NCBI GenBank assembly: GCA_003427395.1
Contig: BFEA01000082.1
Span: forward strand, 450,076 to 473,563
Origin: Chara braunii
Taxonomy: Eukaryota > Streptophyta > Charophyceae > Charales > Characeae
DNA: 23,488 nt
Reading direction: 5' to 3'
The notes under the pieces are model-generated. The model was given only the letters and a program-made list of their open reading frames with translations, searched no databases and was not told where the DNA came from. A program made the translations under genes and the position numbers. Shown here one piece after another: positions 9,137-17,574 of this stretch. How positions within the stretch are numbered: position 1 is the first letter of the stretch; the number at the start of each line of letters is the position of its first letter.

Positions 9137-9203
<67 letters not shown>
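9137..9203. repeat. Compound (AT)n-(AG)n microsatellite
   Basis: AT units 9137-9174 pass directly into AG units 9175-9203, ending nine bases before the stop codon of the minus-strand gene. Confidence 0.95.
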
Positions 9204-9206
<3 letters not shown>

Positions 9207-9211
9207 TAACT

Positions 9212-10453
9212 TCACTTATCCCTTCCATCCTTCACAAGGCGCGCGGCCACGATTTCGCACATCATGTACAGAGTTCTCAAACAACTGTTGACTCGAAAAG
9301 CATGTCTGCAATTTTCACAATCGTTGCGAGGACCCCCCACATCAGCGTTGTTGAGGATATGTGACATGACCTCCGTCAATATTGAGACTAGGTGGCATAT
9401 ACAATCCGCCACAAGCCCTATTTGTTGTTTGTTTGCTGTTTCAACAAAAGATCGAAAATTATCAGTCGTTAGCGGAAGAGGAATGTTGTCACCCGTGTGG
9501 TCCTGCGTGACGTTGTTGGCAAGCACACATGGAAAATTGTGTCGAATATTCACACTTTTCATACATTGGACATCTCCGCAAGAAAGCAATATGTGACTTT
9601 CTGAGCATTGCAGTTTTGCTTGTTTCCCACCGATGTTCTTCTCCTTCGTGTCGTCTTCGTCCACAACTCGCATCACTCCACCGCTGTTGTTGTTTTCATT
9701 GGTACATCCCTCGTTAATTAAATGCACTTGTTGTCCCGACAACAACGATGNACGTGCGTACTTTAGACTGTCCGTCACATNCGTGCAACTGTTCANCAAA
9801 GCCCATATATTGCNCGGAGTGAGAGTGCTCTNCCATTCTCTGTCCATATCGCCCCGATATTTCAGACAAGTGTAGTAGTTTATAGTTTCTACGCAATGTT
9901 TGATGCAGTCCTCAGCGAAAGACAAAAGGTCAACAAATGTNTTCGACGAAGCGCTCTCCTTGCCACATGTGTCTTCCTGGCTGTCGTAACACGCCCACCC
10001 TTGCCTTAACACACATTTCTCTGTGTGTGGACAACATGCAACATCCCATTGAAGAGGGACATGTCGGGGGATTTCTTTGGGATAACGTTTTCCTGTCCTT
10101 ATTGCAATGTCAACAGGCCTGAACGTAATTTTTGCTTGTTTCAATATCGTCTCTAGCTCTTCAACCCTCTGCTTCAGATTATTTCTTTCGGCGTGATATC
10201 GATCCAAACCATCAAACAACCATAGCACGTTGTACATGCCGTGTTTGTGATTCTCCTTGATTACGGATACTTCCTTCTCGTAACGGTCCCTCAACTCTGT
10301 TATCTCTCTACCCAACTCTCTCCGCTCACGCACTTCGGCAGTCAGTTTATCTATGTGTTCCTGTTGCTTTTGAACTATGTCCGCCCAACACTCATCCATC
10401 TTCGTTCTCGCTCTGTCATGACCTCTGTTCATGTCGCATGGGTTCACAGTCAT
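9212..10453 (-). CDS. Unrecognised coiled-coil protein with Cys/His cluster (413 codons)
   Basis: The single open frame starts at ATG 10451-10453 and ends at 9212, with six single-base Ns inside (9751, 9781, 9796, 9814, 9832, 9941). I do not recognise the family. Residues about 27-110 are heptad-like and charged (QEHIDKLTAEVRERRELGRE, then NNLKQRVEELETILKQAKI), a likely coiled coil. A Cys/His cluster follows at 140-163 (ACCPHTEKC, then C155 and C163), which could bind zinc. Cysteines recur later (EDCIKHCVETINYYTC, DCENCRHAF). An Asn/acidic linker near 255-275 precedes a hydrophobic helical C-terminus. There is no signal peptide or membrane segment. It is transcribed toward the AT/AG tract. 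Its position between two direct repeat copies suggests it belongs to a mobile or duplicated unit. Composition argues for a real gene. Confidence 0.6.
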   Translation of the reverse strand: MTVNPCDMNRGHDRARTKMDECWADIVQKQQEHIDKLTAEVRERRELGREITELRDRYEKEVSVIKENHKHGMYNVLWLFDGLDRYHAERNNLKQRVEELETILKQAKITFRPVDIAIRTGKRYPKEIPRHVPLQWDVACCPHTEKCVLRQGWACYDSQEDTCGKESASSXTFVDLLSFAEDCIKHCVETINYYTCLKYRGDMDREWXSTLTPXNIWALXNSCTXVTDSLKYARXSLLSGQQVHLINEGCTNENNNSGGVMRVVDEDDTKEKNIGGKQAKLQCSESHILLSCGDVQCMKSVNIRHNFPCVLANNVTQDHTGDNIPLPLTTDNFRSFVETANKQQIGLVADCICHLVSILTEVMSHILNNADVGGPRNDCENCRHAFRVNSCLRTLYMMCEIVAARLVKDGRDK

Positions 10454-10518
10454 TCTGGCGGCGTGTCCACTACTAGGTGTCTCCCGGTTTGTCTACTTTG
10501 TTGATATCTGAAAAATGG

Positions 10519-10521
<3 letters not shown>

Positions 10522-10553
<32 letters not shown>
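10522..10553. repeat. (GA)n microsatellite
   Basis: Sixteen GA units just upstream of repeat copy B, in the same position as the GA tract before copy A. Confidence 0.93.
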
Positions 10554-10555
<2 letters not shown>

Positions 10556-10704
10556 TGAAATGAGAGACAAAGACACTCTATTTATGGATGGTTTTGACAT
10601 CAATTATTATTCGTGGACAAAGAAGAAATTGTTTGTTCGTGTTCCTGAGATAGCTAACGTCTTCGTATATCGCTCCCACTTCCCAACCTCATCGTCACAA
10701 CTGT

Positions 10705-10707
<3 letters not shown>

Positions 10708-10766
<59 letters not shown>
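10708..10766. repeat. (AG)n microsatellite running into the assembly gap
   Basis: Long AG tract ending at the N run, so its true length is unknown. It is the probable cause of the gap. Confidence 0.95.
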
Positions 10767-10870
10767 NNNNNNNNNNNNNNNNNNNNNNNNNNNNNNNNNN
10801 NNNNNNNNNNNNNNNNNNNNNNNNNNNNNNNNNNNNNNNNNNNNNNNNNNNNNNNNNNNNNNNNNNNNNN
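10767..10870. other. Assembly gap, 104 N
   Basis: Undetermined bases inside a GA-rich repeat. Comparison with copy A suggests that little besides GA units and about 25 bases of repeat is missing. Confidence 0.99.
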
Positions 10871-10888
10871 CACACAAGGAACCCCACA

Positions 10889-10979
10889 TGACGATGAGGT
10901 TGGGAAGTGGGTGCCACTTACACCAGAATACGCATACAACGTCTTCGTATATGGCCCCCACTTCCCAACCTCATCGTCA
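10889..10979. repeat. Foldback element, perfect 23-base inverted arms (second full copy)
   Basis: Arms 10889-10911 and 10957-10979 are exact reverse complements with a 45-base loop. They are identical in the arms to the copy at 8032-8122, and the loops differ at two or three positions. Confidence 0.9.
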
Positions 10980-11038
10980 AAAGTGTGGGTGGAGAGAGAG
11001 AGAGAGAGGGGTAATTGAAGGGAGGGAGAGAGAGATAG

Positions 11039-11707
11039 AGCGTATATGGCCCCGAAAGGGTGGTCACAGCTAGCATGTATACATGATGTCCACTTCAACA
11101 ATGTGTATGAGAGTGTCAGTGTACCGTCATTGTGTGTGTGTCCGGGGGTGGGGAGGAGTCTCAAGCTTGGGAGGTGTGCGTGTTCATCTCCTTTTTGTTG
11201 TCTGGAATGAGTGAGTCACGGAATTTATCGACTGGAATGTTCCCCTCTGCTCCAATGGGACACATGCATGCATGAATCTGAATAGAGAGGTCTCCGACAG
11301 GCAAGCACCATGAATCCAAACATAACACCATTACATTTCCAACACGATTCATCACGCCACCATCACATTTCCATCACGATTTCCAACATAAAGTCCTCTG
11401 TTCAATTGTTGATAAACAGTTTACCAACACATAGTTCAACCTTTCAAACGTAGTTCAACAGAATATAAACAGATTCTCAACAGTTTATCAACACAAAGTT
11501 CAACTGTTTATCATGTCACTTCATGTGGACTACATAAGTCACGCACGTTGGTTTCCTTCACTTCCTGTAGACCATGGTGCATGTGCCAGGATAAACAGTT
11601 GAAAAACAGTTTTTAAACGGTTGTTCGGGGGTGAGGACCCAAGATCAACAAACAAAAAAAAACGGCGACAATTTTTCTGTTGAACTTGATAGGGGTGGGG
11701 GAAGACG
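11039..11707. other. No gene; AGTTCAAC/AACAGTTTA-rich stretch
   Basis: Between about 11395 and 11615 the words AACAGTTTA, GTTGATAAAC, TATCAACACA and AGTTCAAC recur in loose, partly inverted arrangement. This suggests a decayed short-period repeat. No coding frame is supported. Confidence 0.45.
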
Positions 11708-11930
11708 AAAAGGGAGGATCTAGTGCAACTACCGACAAATGCTCGGTTAGTCGGACACCCCACTAACGACCCCAACCATGCACACTAAACCACTAGTGCA
11801 AAGGTCACACGTGGAAAAATGAAAAGGGGCGCGCAACGACTGACAAATGCTAGGTCCTTGTGTTAGTCGGGCCGCCACCTGTAACCCCAACCCTGCGCCC
11901 TAAACCACTACTACAACGGGCAAACATGCA
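11708..11930 (+). repeat. Two diverged tandem units, about 114 bp each
   Basis: Units starting at about 11708 and 11822 share, in order, AAAAGGG, CAAC..C(C/T)GACAAATGCT, GTTAGTCGG, AACCCCAACC-like and CTAAACCACTA blocks, with many substitutions and small indels. Confidence 0.7.
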
Positions 11931-13830
11931 ATCACCTCGCTCTACCGAGAGAGGTAACCTCCATTTACAAAGAGAGGTAGATAGTTATGCTTGCAAGGAT
12001 TCCCTGTATAACCCTAGTAAAAGTTGTTGGTAGATTGTGAAAAGATTAAGAATTTGGAAGAATTAATTTTGTGCAGTATTGTTTTTCATTTTTACTAGGG
12101 TGCTAGGTCTCAAAAGTAAGTAGTCTGCTCGGAAGAAGTCAAGGGCTAGGGGGCAAGGTTGAAGGCTGAAAAAAAAAAAAAAAAAAAAAAAACGAACTTC
12201 AAGTTCAGCTACATTAAGGAAGACCCTTATGGAAGTGGAAGTCACACCAGTGCTTTGACAAAGGTATCTAACCACTATGTATGGAATGTAGATGTGCTTT
12301 GATAAAGTTTTTTTTTTTGCTTCGCACATCGTTAAAGTGCTCTGATAGCGAGCTAAGTTGTGGAATACGGGGCAAGTAGATGCATTACTTTGAGCATACT
12401 CACACTAGTACTTTTTTATATATTTCTGGACAAATTGCGTTCTGATGCATATAAGTCCAGCTGTAAATGAAGTAAGGTAGTGGTAGTGTTAGTGCGCCCA
12501 TACATCATACTCAAACTAGTACTGTAACGTCCTATATCAGTCCGCAATCACAATATAAGGGATGTTTTTTTTTTCCACCTCTTTCATCAGACGTAAGCGT
12601 TCGCTGAGGGCATAGTCATACCTTGACAGTTATCACAACGTTAGGGAGATGTTTTTTTTTTTCTTTTTTCGGATGCAGCTGCCCAACCTCAGCAAAACTC
12701 GGTGCACCGTGAAATTCAGGTTTGGCAAAAACATGATCGGTGGCAATGGTGGTTTAAAACATCATGACACCCGGATTCGTAGATGCCTTACTGCTTGCCA
12801 AGTTTTTTCGAATTCCCAACGACGCAATAGTTTTCCTTTCTGGTTAGTGCCACCAACCATTGTCGTCTGATAGCCTCTGAAATTTTCATAGGTGACGAGT
12901 TTATTTTTCACCAAGGCTAAGGCCGTGTACTAGCAGTTAAAAAAAAATCATGTTCCACTTACTCCATAGAGTAGAGCTAGTTCTATGGTGTGACACAATT
13001 ATTATAAGTTAAAAAATAAAAATAAAAATAAATGCTGCTGAATTTTTTTTTGCCTACACAATGTAAAATTGAGAAAAAAATGCTACTAAAAGATTTCGTC
13101 CATATTTGCGAGAAAGTGAAAAGGAAAAAAAAATCCTCGAGTGAAACTCTCCATAGTATACGCAACTCTTCGTTTATTACGCGTTGTAGAAGACAGGGGT
13201 CTCACTATAGCGTAGAACGAATGTGAACAACTTAAATATATCTCGCATTGTACATTCACCATCTGAATAAAGGGAAAAAGTGTCCTCCCACGTTTATTAG
13301 AGTGCCCTCTCACATCGGTTAGACCGCTAGTACATGACTCCAATCTTGTGTAAAGTTTTTGCCACCACAAGCAAAACTCGGAGGTGCCGTGCGGCATGCG
13401 GTGTCTTTGAAAAACAAATACCTGCGGCCTCTAAAGTGGTGTAGGTTCCACGGTGACACCCGTGGGCCTATGTATGGTGTATTGATGCCTTAGAGTGTCA
13501 TCCCATTAGGAGGTAATGATGCCTCAATGTTTGTTGAACTATGTACCCCACTCAAAGTGAGTCATCTGATTCTACGGAAAAGGGAAACGACAGGGGGCGT
13601 TGTATTCAAAAGCAGCCAATGTTTTGCGATTTTGTGCAAGTTAACCACTAGTACTTTTTTCTGCTTGAAAATCAGTACGACGACGTTAACACAGGGAGGT
13701 CGCAGACCTCAACCTGCGAACGCCCGATCAAGGAACTTTAGGGGAAAAAAATAAAAATAGAGGTAAAAAACAAATGAAATTGAACATAAAAAACGAAACG
13801 AAAAGAAAAGAAAACGTCATTAACATAAGA
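11931..13830. other. AT-rich intergenic DNA, no gene seen
   Basis: It holds an A22 run (about 12170-12192), several T8-T11 and A7-A8 runs, and only short frames of no recognisable composition. Nothing else structured was found. Confidence 0.55.
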
Positions 13831-14752
13831 TTCGTGAAAACCTAACAAAACAAATTGTTAGGTTTGCACGAAATTTTTCAAAGATTCTCATAGTATGTTT
13901 TTCAGGCTCAACAAAATTCTAGGTGAAGTTAAAGATCCGCAAAAAATGAAATAAAAAATTGCTTTTTTAAAACCACTCGAAGTGGTGAGGAGAAAAACAT
14001 GTTTTTTTACAGAAAATCACTACCTTCCAAAACACTGTTTCTTCATTAACCAAAATATTACATTTTTTTCTTTATCTAAAGAAAATATATTTATAGTTCT
14101 ATAAGGTATGCAACACGATGAACGTATTGGAGGGTCTCCCAAACACGCCATATGTTGTCCTTTTGACGAATACATTCGCTTTAATATGTTCTCTCACACA
14201 TGGACGAATAAATTATTTTTTATTAAAATATTTTATCATTTCTTAATTTTAGATCGTGGTTGGTTAAAAATTTGAAGATGTTTCCTAGGCAAAAGTTGTT
14301 TGAATTCGTCTTCTACATAACATATATTTTTTAATAAGGGTTTTACAGCAGGCTCAAAAAATGGCTTATATGATTTATAGATCTATAAATTAGTTTTCAC
14401 AGATTTTGGTTCTTACCAAGTACTGAAAATGACTTATAGTTCTATAAATGAGTATTCACTAAAACTGTTTTTTTTTTTGTACATATTTTGAGTTCTTAAA
14501 GATTGTCTTGTTTACGCTCTGTTTTTTGTCAGTCTACTAAGAACAATTTATAGTCCTATAAGACGCTCTTTGCTAAAAATGATTTCATGCATATTTTAAG
14601 AATTTCTAGACTTTTTGCCCGTTTTTTTGCATCCTTTCTCGGGACACAGTTAAAAATATTATTTTTTATGTGTCAAAAGTAACAGTTTGATGTTGTACTT
14701 TTTCATTCTATAAAAAATGTTAGGTTTTGTCGTTTTGTTAGGTTTTCATGAA
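13831..14752. mobile_element. Candidate non-autonomous element bounded by 21-base inverted repeats
   Basis: The sequence 13831-13851 (TTCGTGAAAACCTAACAAAA...) and the reverse complement of 14732-14752 agree at 20 of 21 positions, and bound 922 bp of very AT-rich, non-coding DNA. The left end also folds locally (AAACCTAACAA...TTGTTAGGTTT, about 13838-13866). The right end carries a second TTAGGTTTTGT just inside the repeat. No clear target-site duplication was seen, so the element call is tentative. Confidence 0.4.
14091..14561. repeat. Four spaced TTATAG-NN-CTATAA palindromes
   Basis: Copies begin at 14091, 14375, 14434 and 14548, each a 14-base palindrome with a two-base centre. The spacings 284, 59 and 114 are near multiples of 57. 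The flanks after copies 2-4 share AAAT.AG..TTCAC.-like sequence, suggesting a worn satellite. Confidence 0.6.
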
Positions 14753-14770
14753 TTCGGTGTTCATTGGGAG

Positions 14771-14772
<2 letters not shown>

Positions 14773-14838
<66 letters not shown>
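14773..14838. repeat. (TC)n microsatellite
   Basis: Thirty-three TC units. The following 80 bases and those after the next CT tract resemble each other (TTTCATCCT..CA..AAAAC..GAAT). Confidence 0.95.
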
Positions 14839-14842
<4 letters not shown>

Positions 14843-14919
14843 ATAATGTGAGTTTCATCCTGCAAAACATGAATGATCCTTTACGAGAAAGCAGGAAGAT
14901 TCATTCTCAGAAAGCAGAT

Positions 14920-14921
<2 letters not shown>

Positions 14922-14993
<72 letters not shown>
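14922..14993. repeat. (TC)n microsatellite
   Basis: Thirty-six TC units. With the preceding tract it forms a two-unit arrangement of CT run plus related spacer. A shorter CT/CCT tract follows at 15109-15150. Confidence 0.95.
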
Positions 14994-14995
<2 letters not shown>

Positions 14996-15299
14996 GGCCC
15001 CTGCCCCTCCCGACGCATTTCATCCTACACTGGCAAAACGGGAATCAATCTTCCAAAATGAGATTGAATCTTCTGCGATTCCGCGGACCGATCCTCTCGC
15101 TTGCTCTGACTCTCTCTCTCTCTCTCCTCCTCCCCCTCCCCCCCTCCTCCCTCCCTCTCGTTTTAGTGTTTTTTTTTTTCCAATTATAAAACTACGCTAT
15201 ATTTTTCGCTCAAATCTTTGATCGTCTTTCAAATTCTTTCAATTCACCTTCACTACCTGCCTACCATTACTACTAAGCCTTATACAGGGGGACCTCTGC

Positions 15300-15692
15300 G
15301 GACATAGCTTTATTGTCTACCTCCAACCATCAGAGCGGTTGCATGTTGCCCGCCGCCCTAACCATGGTGGTCAAGGATGCGATGCGGCCGCGAGTGGGGG
15401 TCCGGCTAACTCAAAGACTGAGTATTGTGCTAGTAGCTGCGCCTCCCTTTTCATCGTCGCCCACCCCCAATCGAGTAACATCAGTGTCTAAGGCCAACAC
15501 TCTCACACACACCACACACAACTCACTCACACTCACACCCGTGTTGGTCAGGACCCTGCTAATACCGATGAAAGATATCAAGTGGACCATCAGTGCTGGC
15601 TGACACTAAGTGTGCCACAGACGGTTGTGGGGCTCAAACCTACAACATCCTGAATGCCACTTTTGTGCCTAACCAACTGAGCTAGGCCGCTG
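15300..15692 (-). mobile_element. tRNA-derived SINE-like element
   Basis: On the minus strand the head has a good RNA polymerase III A box, TAGCTCAGTTGG (15684-15673), and B box, GGTTTGAGCCC (15640-15630), at tRNA-like spacing. The T-arm pairs at four of five positions, with two extra pairs outside. The acceptor arm does not pair, so this is not a working tRNA. The body runs to lower coordinates (toward about 15300) with a (TG/GTGA)-rich middle. The 3' end is not defined, and the left boundary given is approximate. Confidence 0.5.
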
Positions 15693-15742
15693 AACCCGTG
15701 AGCCATAAATTTTGTCTTTTGTGAATGTGGAGAGTAGCGGAG

Positions 15743-15780
15743 CTGTCTCTTATACACATCTAGATGTGTATAAGAGACAG
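15743..15780. other. Nextera mate-pair junction adapter (assembly artefact)
   Basis: The 38 bases are two Tn5 19-base mosaic ends head to head: CTGTCTCTTATACACATCT followed directly by its reverse complement. This is the circularisation junction of mate-pair libraries and not genomic sequence. Its translation gives the database-contaminant peptide VSYTHLDVYKRQ. DNA on the two sides was not adjacent in the genome. Confidence 0.98.
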
Positions 15781-15836
15781 GTCTAAGTCGGCGATCTTTC
15801 GAGATCGACGGTTCAGATCGCCCGCCTACGGAACCC

Positions 15837-15879
<43 letters not shown>

Positions 15880-16500
15880 GGCCTAGGTGCACTTCTCGCC
15901 AAAAAACCAGAATTGTGTCGAACTAATGGCCAGGTTCCACTTACTCGCTACTACATTTCTACAAAAAATTAAAAATTTTGGTCTAGCCGATCTCCATTTG
16001 TGAAGCCGTGCACTCTCCAAGAAGTTGTTTTGTGGAGAGGTCACGAGGATGACTCTCCACAAAATAGCAGTAGAGAGTCGGAAACTCGCCGCACTCTGTA
16101 GCGGATTGAAAAAGGAAACTCGACAGAAGTTCGGGCATATTTCCTCGCACTAATTTTGGCGAGTAAATGCAACTAGGCATGTGCTTGTCAAACTTGGTGT
16201 ATGGAGAGTAGTGCAACCAGACCCTTTTTCTTGTTTTTCGTGTTTCTAGAAATGAATTTTTTCCTGCTACCGGTAGGCAGAGGCTTGACAAGGTTTGGCG
16301 TACTGGTAGCAGGAGTGGTATAAACCGAGTTTCCACAAAATGCCACCCACGGATGCACAGACGGAGTTCAAATCTTTGCGGTCACACAAAGTGACACGTG
16401 GTTGAAAGCTCAATGTAGAACTACAGTTTTCGCCCGAACAAAACGCACGTGTGTTATTTACGAATAGAACGCATAGGGTGCGTTATGCTACGAATATAGG
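15781..16500. other. Fragment between adapter scars, left part: poly-T and unique DNA
   Basis: It begins with a 57-base stretch containing nested GATC-rich pairing (GGCGATCT/AGATCGCC), then a T41 run at 15838-15878. Unique sequence follows, with a hairpin at 16263-16313 (CCTGCTACCGGTA against TACTGGTAGCAGG). No coding frame is supported. A stretch at 16433-16448 recurs in inverted orientation at 20183-20198. Confidence 0.5.
15838..15878. repeat. T homopolymer, 41 bases
   Basis: A poly-A tail on the minus strand, possibly of a retroposed sequence. Its length makes the local assembly unreliable. Confidence 0.95.
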
Positions 16501-16519
16501 GTACCAACTTCCGAAAATG

Positions 16520-16556
16520 CCCCCCCCCCCAAAAAAAAAAAAAAAAAAAAAAAAAA
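16520..16556. repeat. C11-A26 homopolymer pair
   Basis: Eleven C followed directly by twenty-six A. Confidence 0.95.
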
Positions 16557-16572
16557 GTTATGTGGGTCGTAT

Positions 16573-16607
16573 AGGTATCTCCAGTCTTCCCACAAACAGG
16601 ACCTTCA
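16573..16607 (+). repeat. 35-base dispersed repeat, copy 1
   Basis: Identical over 35 bases to 19809-19843 (begins AGGTATCTCCAGTCTTCCCA). Both copies are followed by a CA tract, and both lie downstream of a poly-A run. Confidence 0.9.
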
Positions 16608-16612
16608 AGTAA

Positions 16613-16640
16613 GACACACACACACACACACACACAGGGG

Positions 16641-16706
<66 letters not shown>

Positions 16707-16715
16707 CTAGCTCTG
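16613..16715. repeat. (CA)n then (GA)n tract, ending GGCTAGCTCTG
   Basis: CA units to 16636, then GA units 16641-16705 with one AAAG, then GCTAGCTCTG up to the adapter. Confidence 0.93.
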
Positions 16716-16749
16716 GTCTCTTATACACATCTAGATGTGTATAAGAGAC

Positions 16750-16751
<2 letters not shown>
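16716..16751. other. Nextera mate-pair junction adapter, second copy (2 bases short)
   Basis: GTCTCTTATACACATCT followed by the complete reverse-complement mosaic end. The first two adapter bases are missing or merged with CTG of the flank. It is an artificial join, flanked on both sides by GA tracts that end in GAGGCTAG. Confidence 0.98.

Positions 16752-16814
<63 letters not shown>
16752..16814. repeat. (GA)n microsatellite
   Basis: Uninterrupted GA tract starting at the adapter end and followed by GGCTAGTGCTG, similar to the flank left of the adapter. Confidence 0.95.
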
Positions 16815-16815
<1 letters not shown>

Positions 16816-17403
16816 CTAGTGCTGATTGGGTTCGGAAAATGACGCGGGCGCAACCCTCCCGCTAGCGCTGCGCCTCACTATCCTCTTGACCGCGGATGCG
16901 ATGTCCTTGTGGTGCCAGTGCTGCGATGGGTCAGCGCTACTAAGTTGAGCGGAGTGTTGTTATGAGGCAGAAGCGCTGGTTGCCAGCAGGGCGAGTCACG
17001 TGGTGGGGCGAGCATTAGGTGTCATGAGGCGGGCGAGCAATGAGGGCGTTGGTGGCCTAGGGAGGTGGAAGCTGAGTGCCGCAACTTTACAACACTTGCG
17101 CAGCGGCGAGCGAGTAGGACTAAGCGTTGATTATGGTTGATAGAGCGGGGAGAGAGGAGTGAGTCCTTAGTTTTATCTTGTGTTGAACTCCTGGCGTCGC
17201 AGGCAGTGAGGGGGGGTCGGTGCTGCTCTGACGGAGGTGCGAACTTCCAGGCGTTCGTATCTTCTCTATGTTTGAAGATGCTTGGCTTCATAAGGTGAAA
17301 CGTTCTCTACGACTCAGTTGACTTTCAACTTCAGCATCCTGGTGGTTTTCTCGACGACCTATTACTTGTAGGCGGGACGTGCGACAACAACGGTAATTAT
17401 CTT
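16815..17403. other. GC-richer unique sequence, no gene recognised
   Basis: Base composition rises here relative to the AT-rich left side. Short minus-strand frames exist (for example 17022-17291), but nothing in them is recognisable. Confidence 0.45.
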
Positions 17404-17508
17404 CATCTTCAACATTATCATCATCATTGACGACATCGGCATAATCATCTTCACGTCACCATCATCGTCATCATTATCATCACCATCATCATCATCATCA
17501 TCATCACT

Positions 17509-17558
<50 letters not shown>

Positions 17559-17574
17559 CATTGTCATCATCATC
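17404..17574. repeat. (ATC)n microsatellite
   Basis: Imperfect CAT/ATC trinucleotide array about 170 bp long. The poly-Asp minus-strand frame across it is a consequence of the repeat. Confidence 0.92.

Larger units (their letters stand above)
10555..11038 (+). repeat. Dispersed repeat segment, copy B
   Basis: It matches copy A (7811-8185) block for block and in the same orientation: the GACAAAGACACTCTAT block, the TCAATTATTATTCGTGGACA block, the half foldback arm (about 10651-10700), a GA tract, the complete foldback, and AGGGGTAATTGAAGGG. The 104-base N gap falls where copy A has the end of the GA tract and the short stretch before CACACAAGGAACC. Confidence 0.8.

Noticed and set aside
7779-9203. 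CRISPR-like array of spaced repeats
   Set aside because: The repeats are GA tracts and foldback copies of unequal spacing in a eukaryotic setting. There are no uniform spacers or cas genes.
12063-13754. Several 60-100 codon frames in the AT-rich middle
   Set aside because: Their length is within chance for both strands, and none has recognisable motifs, paired neighbours or coding-like composition.
14764-15189. Ser-Leu repeat frame (and similar frames over other CT/GA tracts)
   Set aside because: It is a direct consequence of dinucleotide repeats, which stay open in several frames.
15590-15892. Minus-strand 100-codon frame containing VSYTHLDVYKRQ and poly-Lys
   Set aside because: It is the translation of the mate-pair adapter junction and the T41 run, a known contaminant peptide, not a gene.
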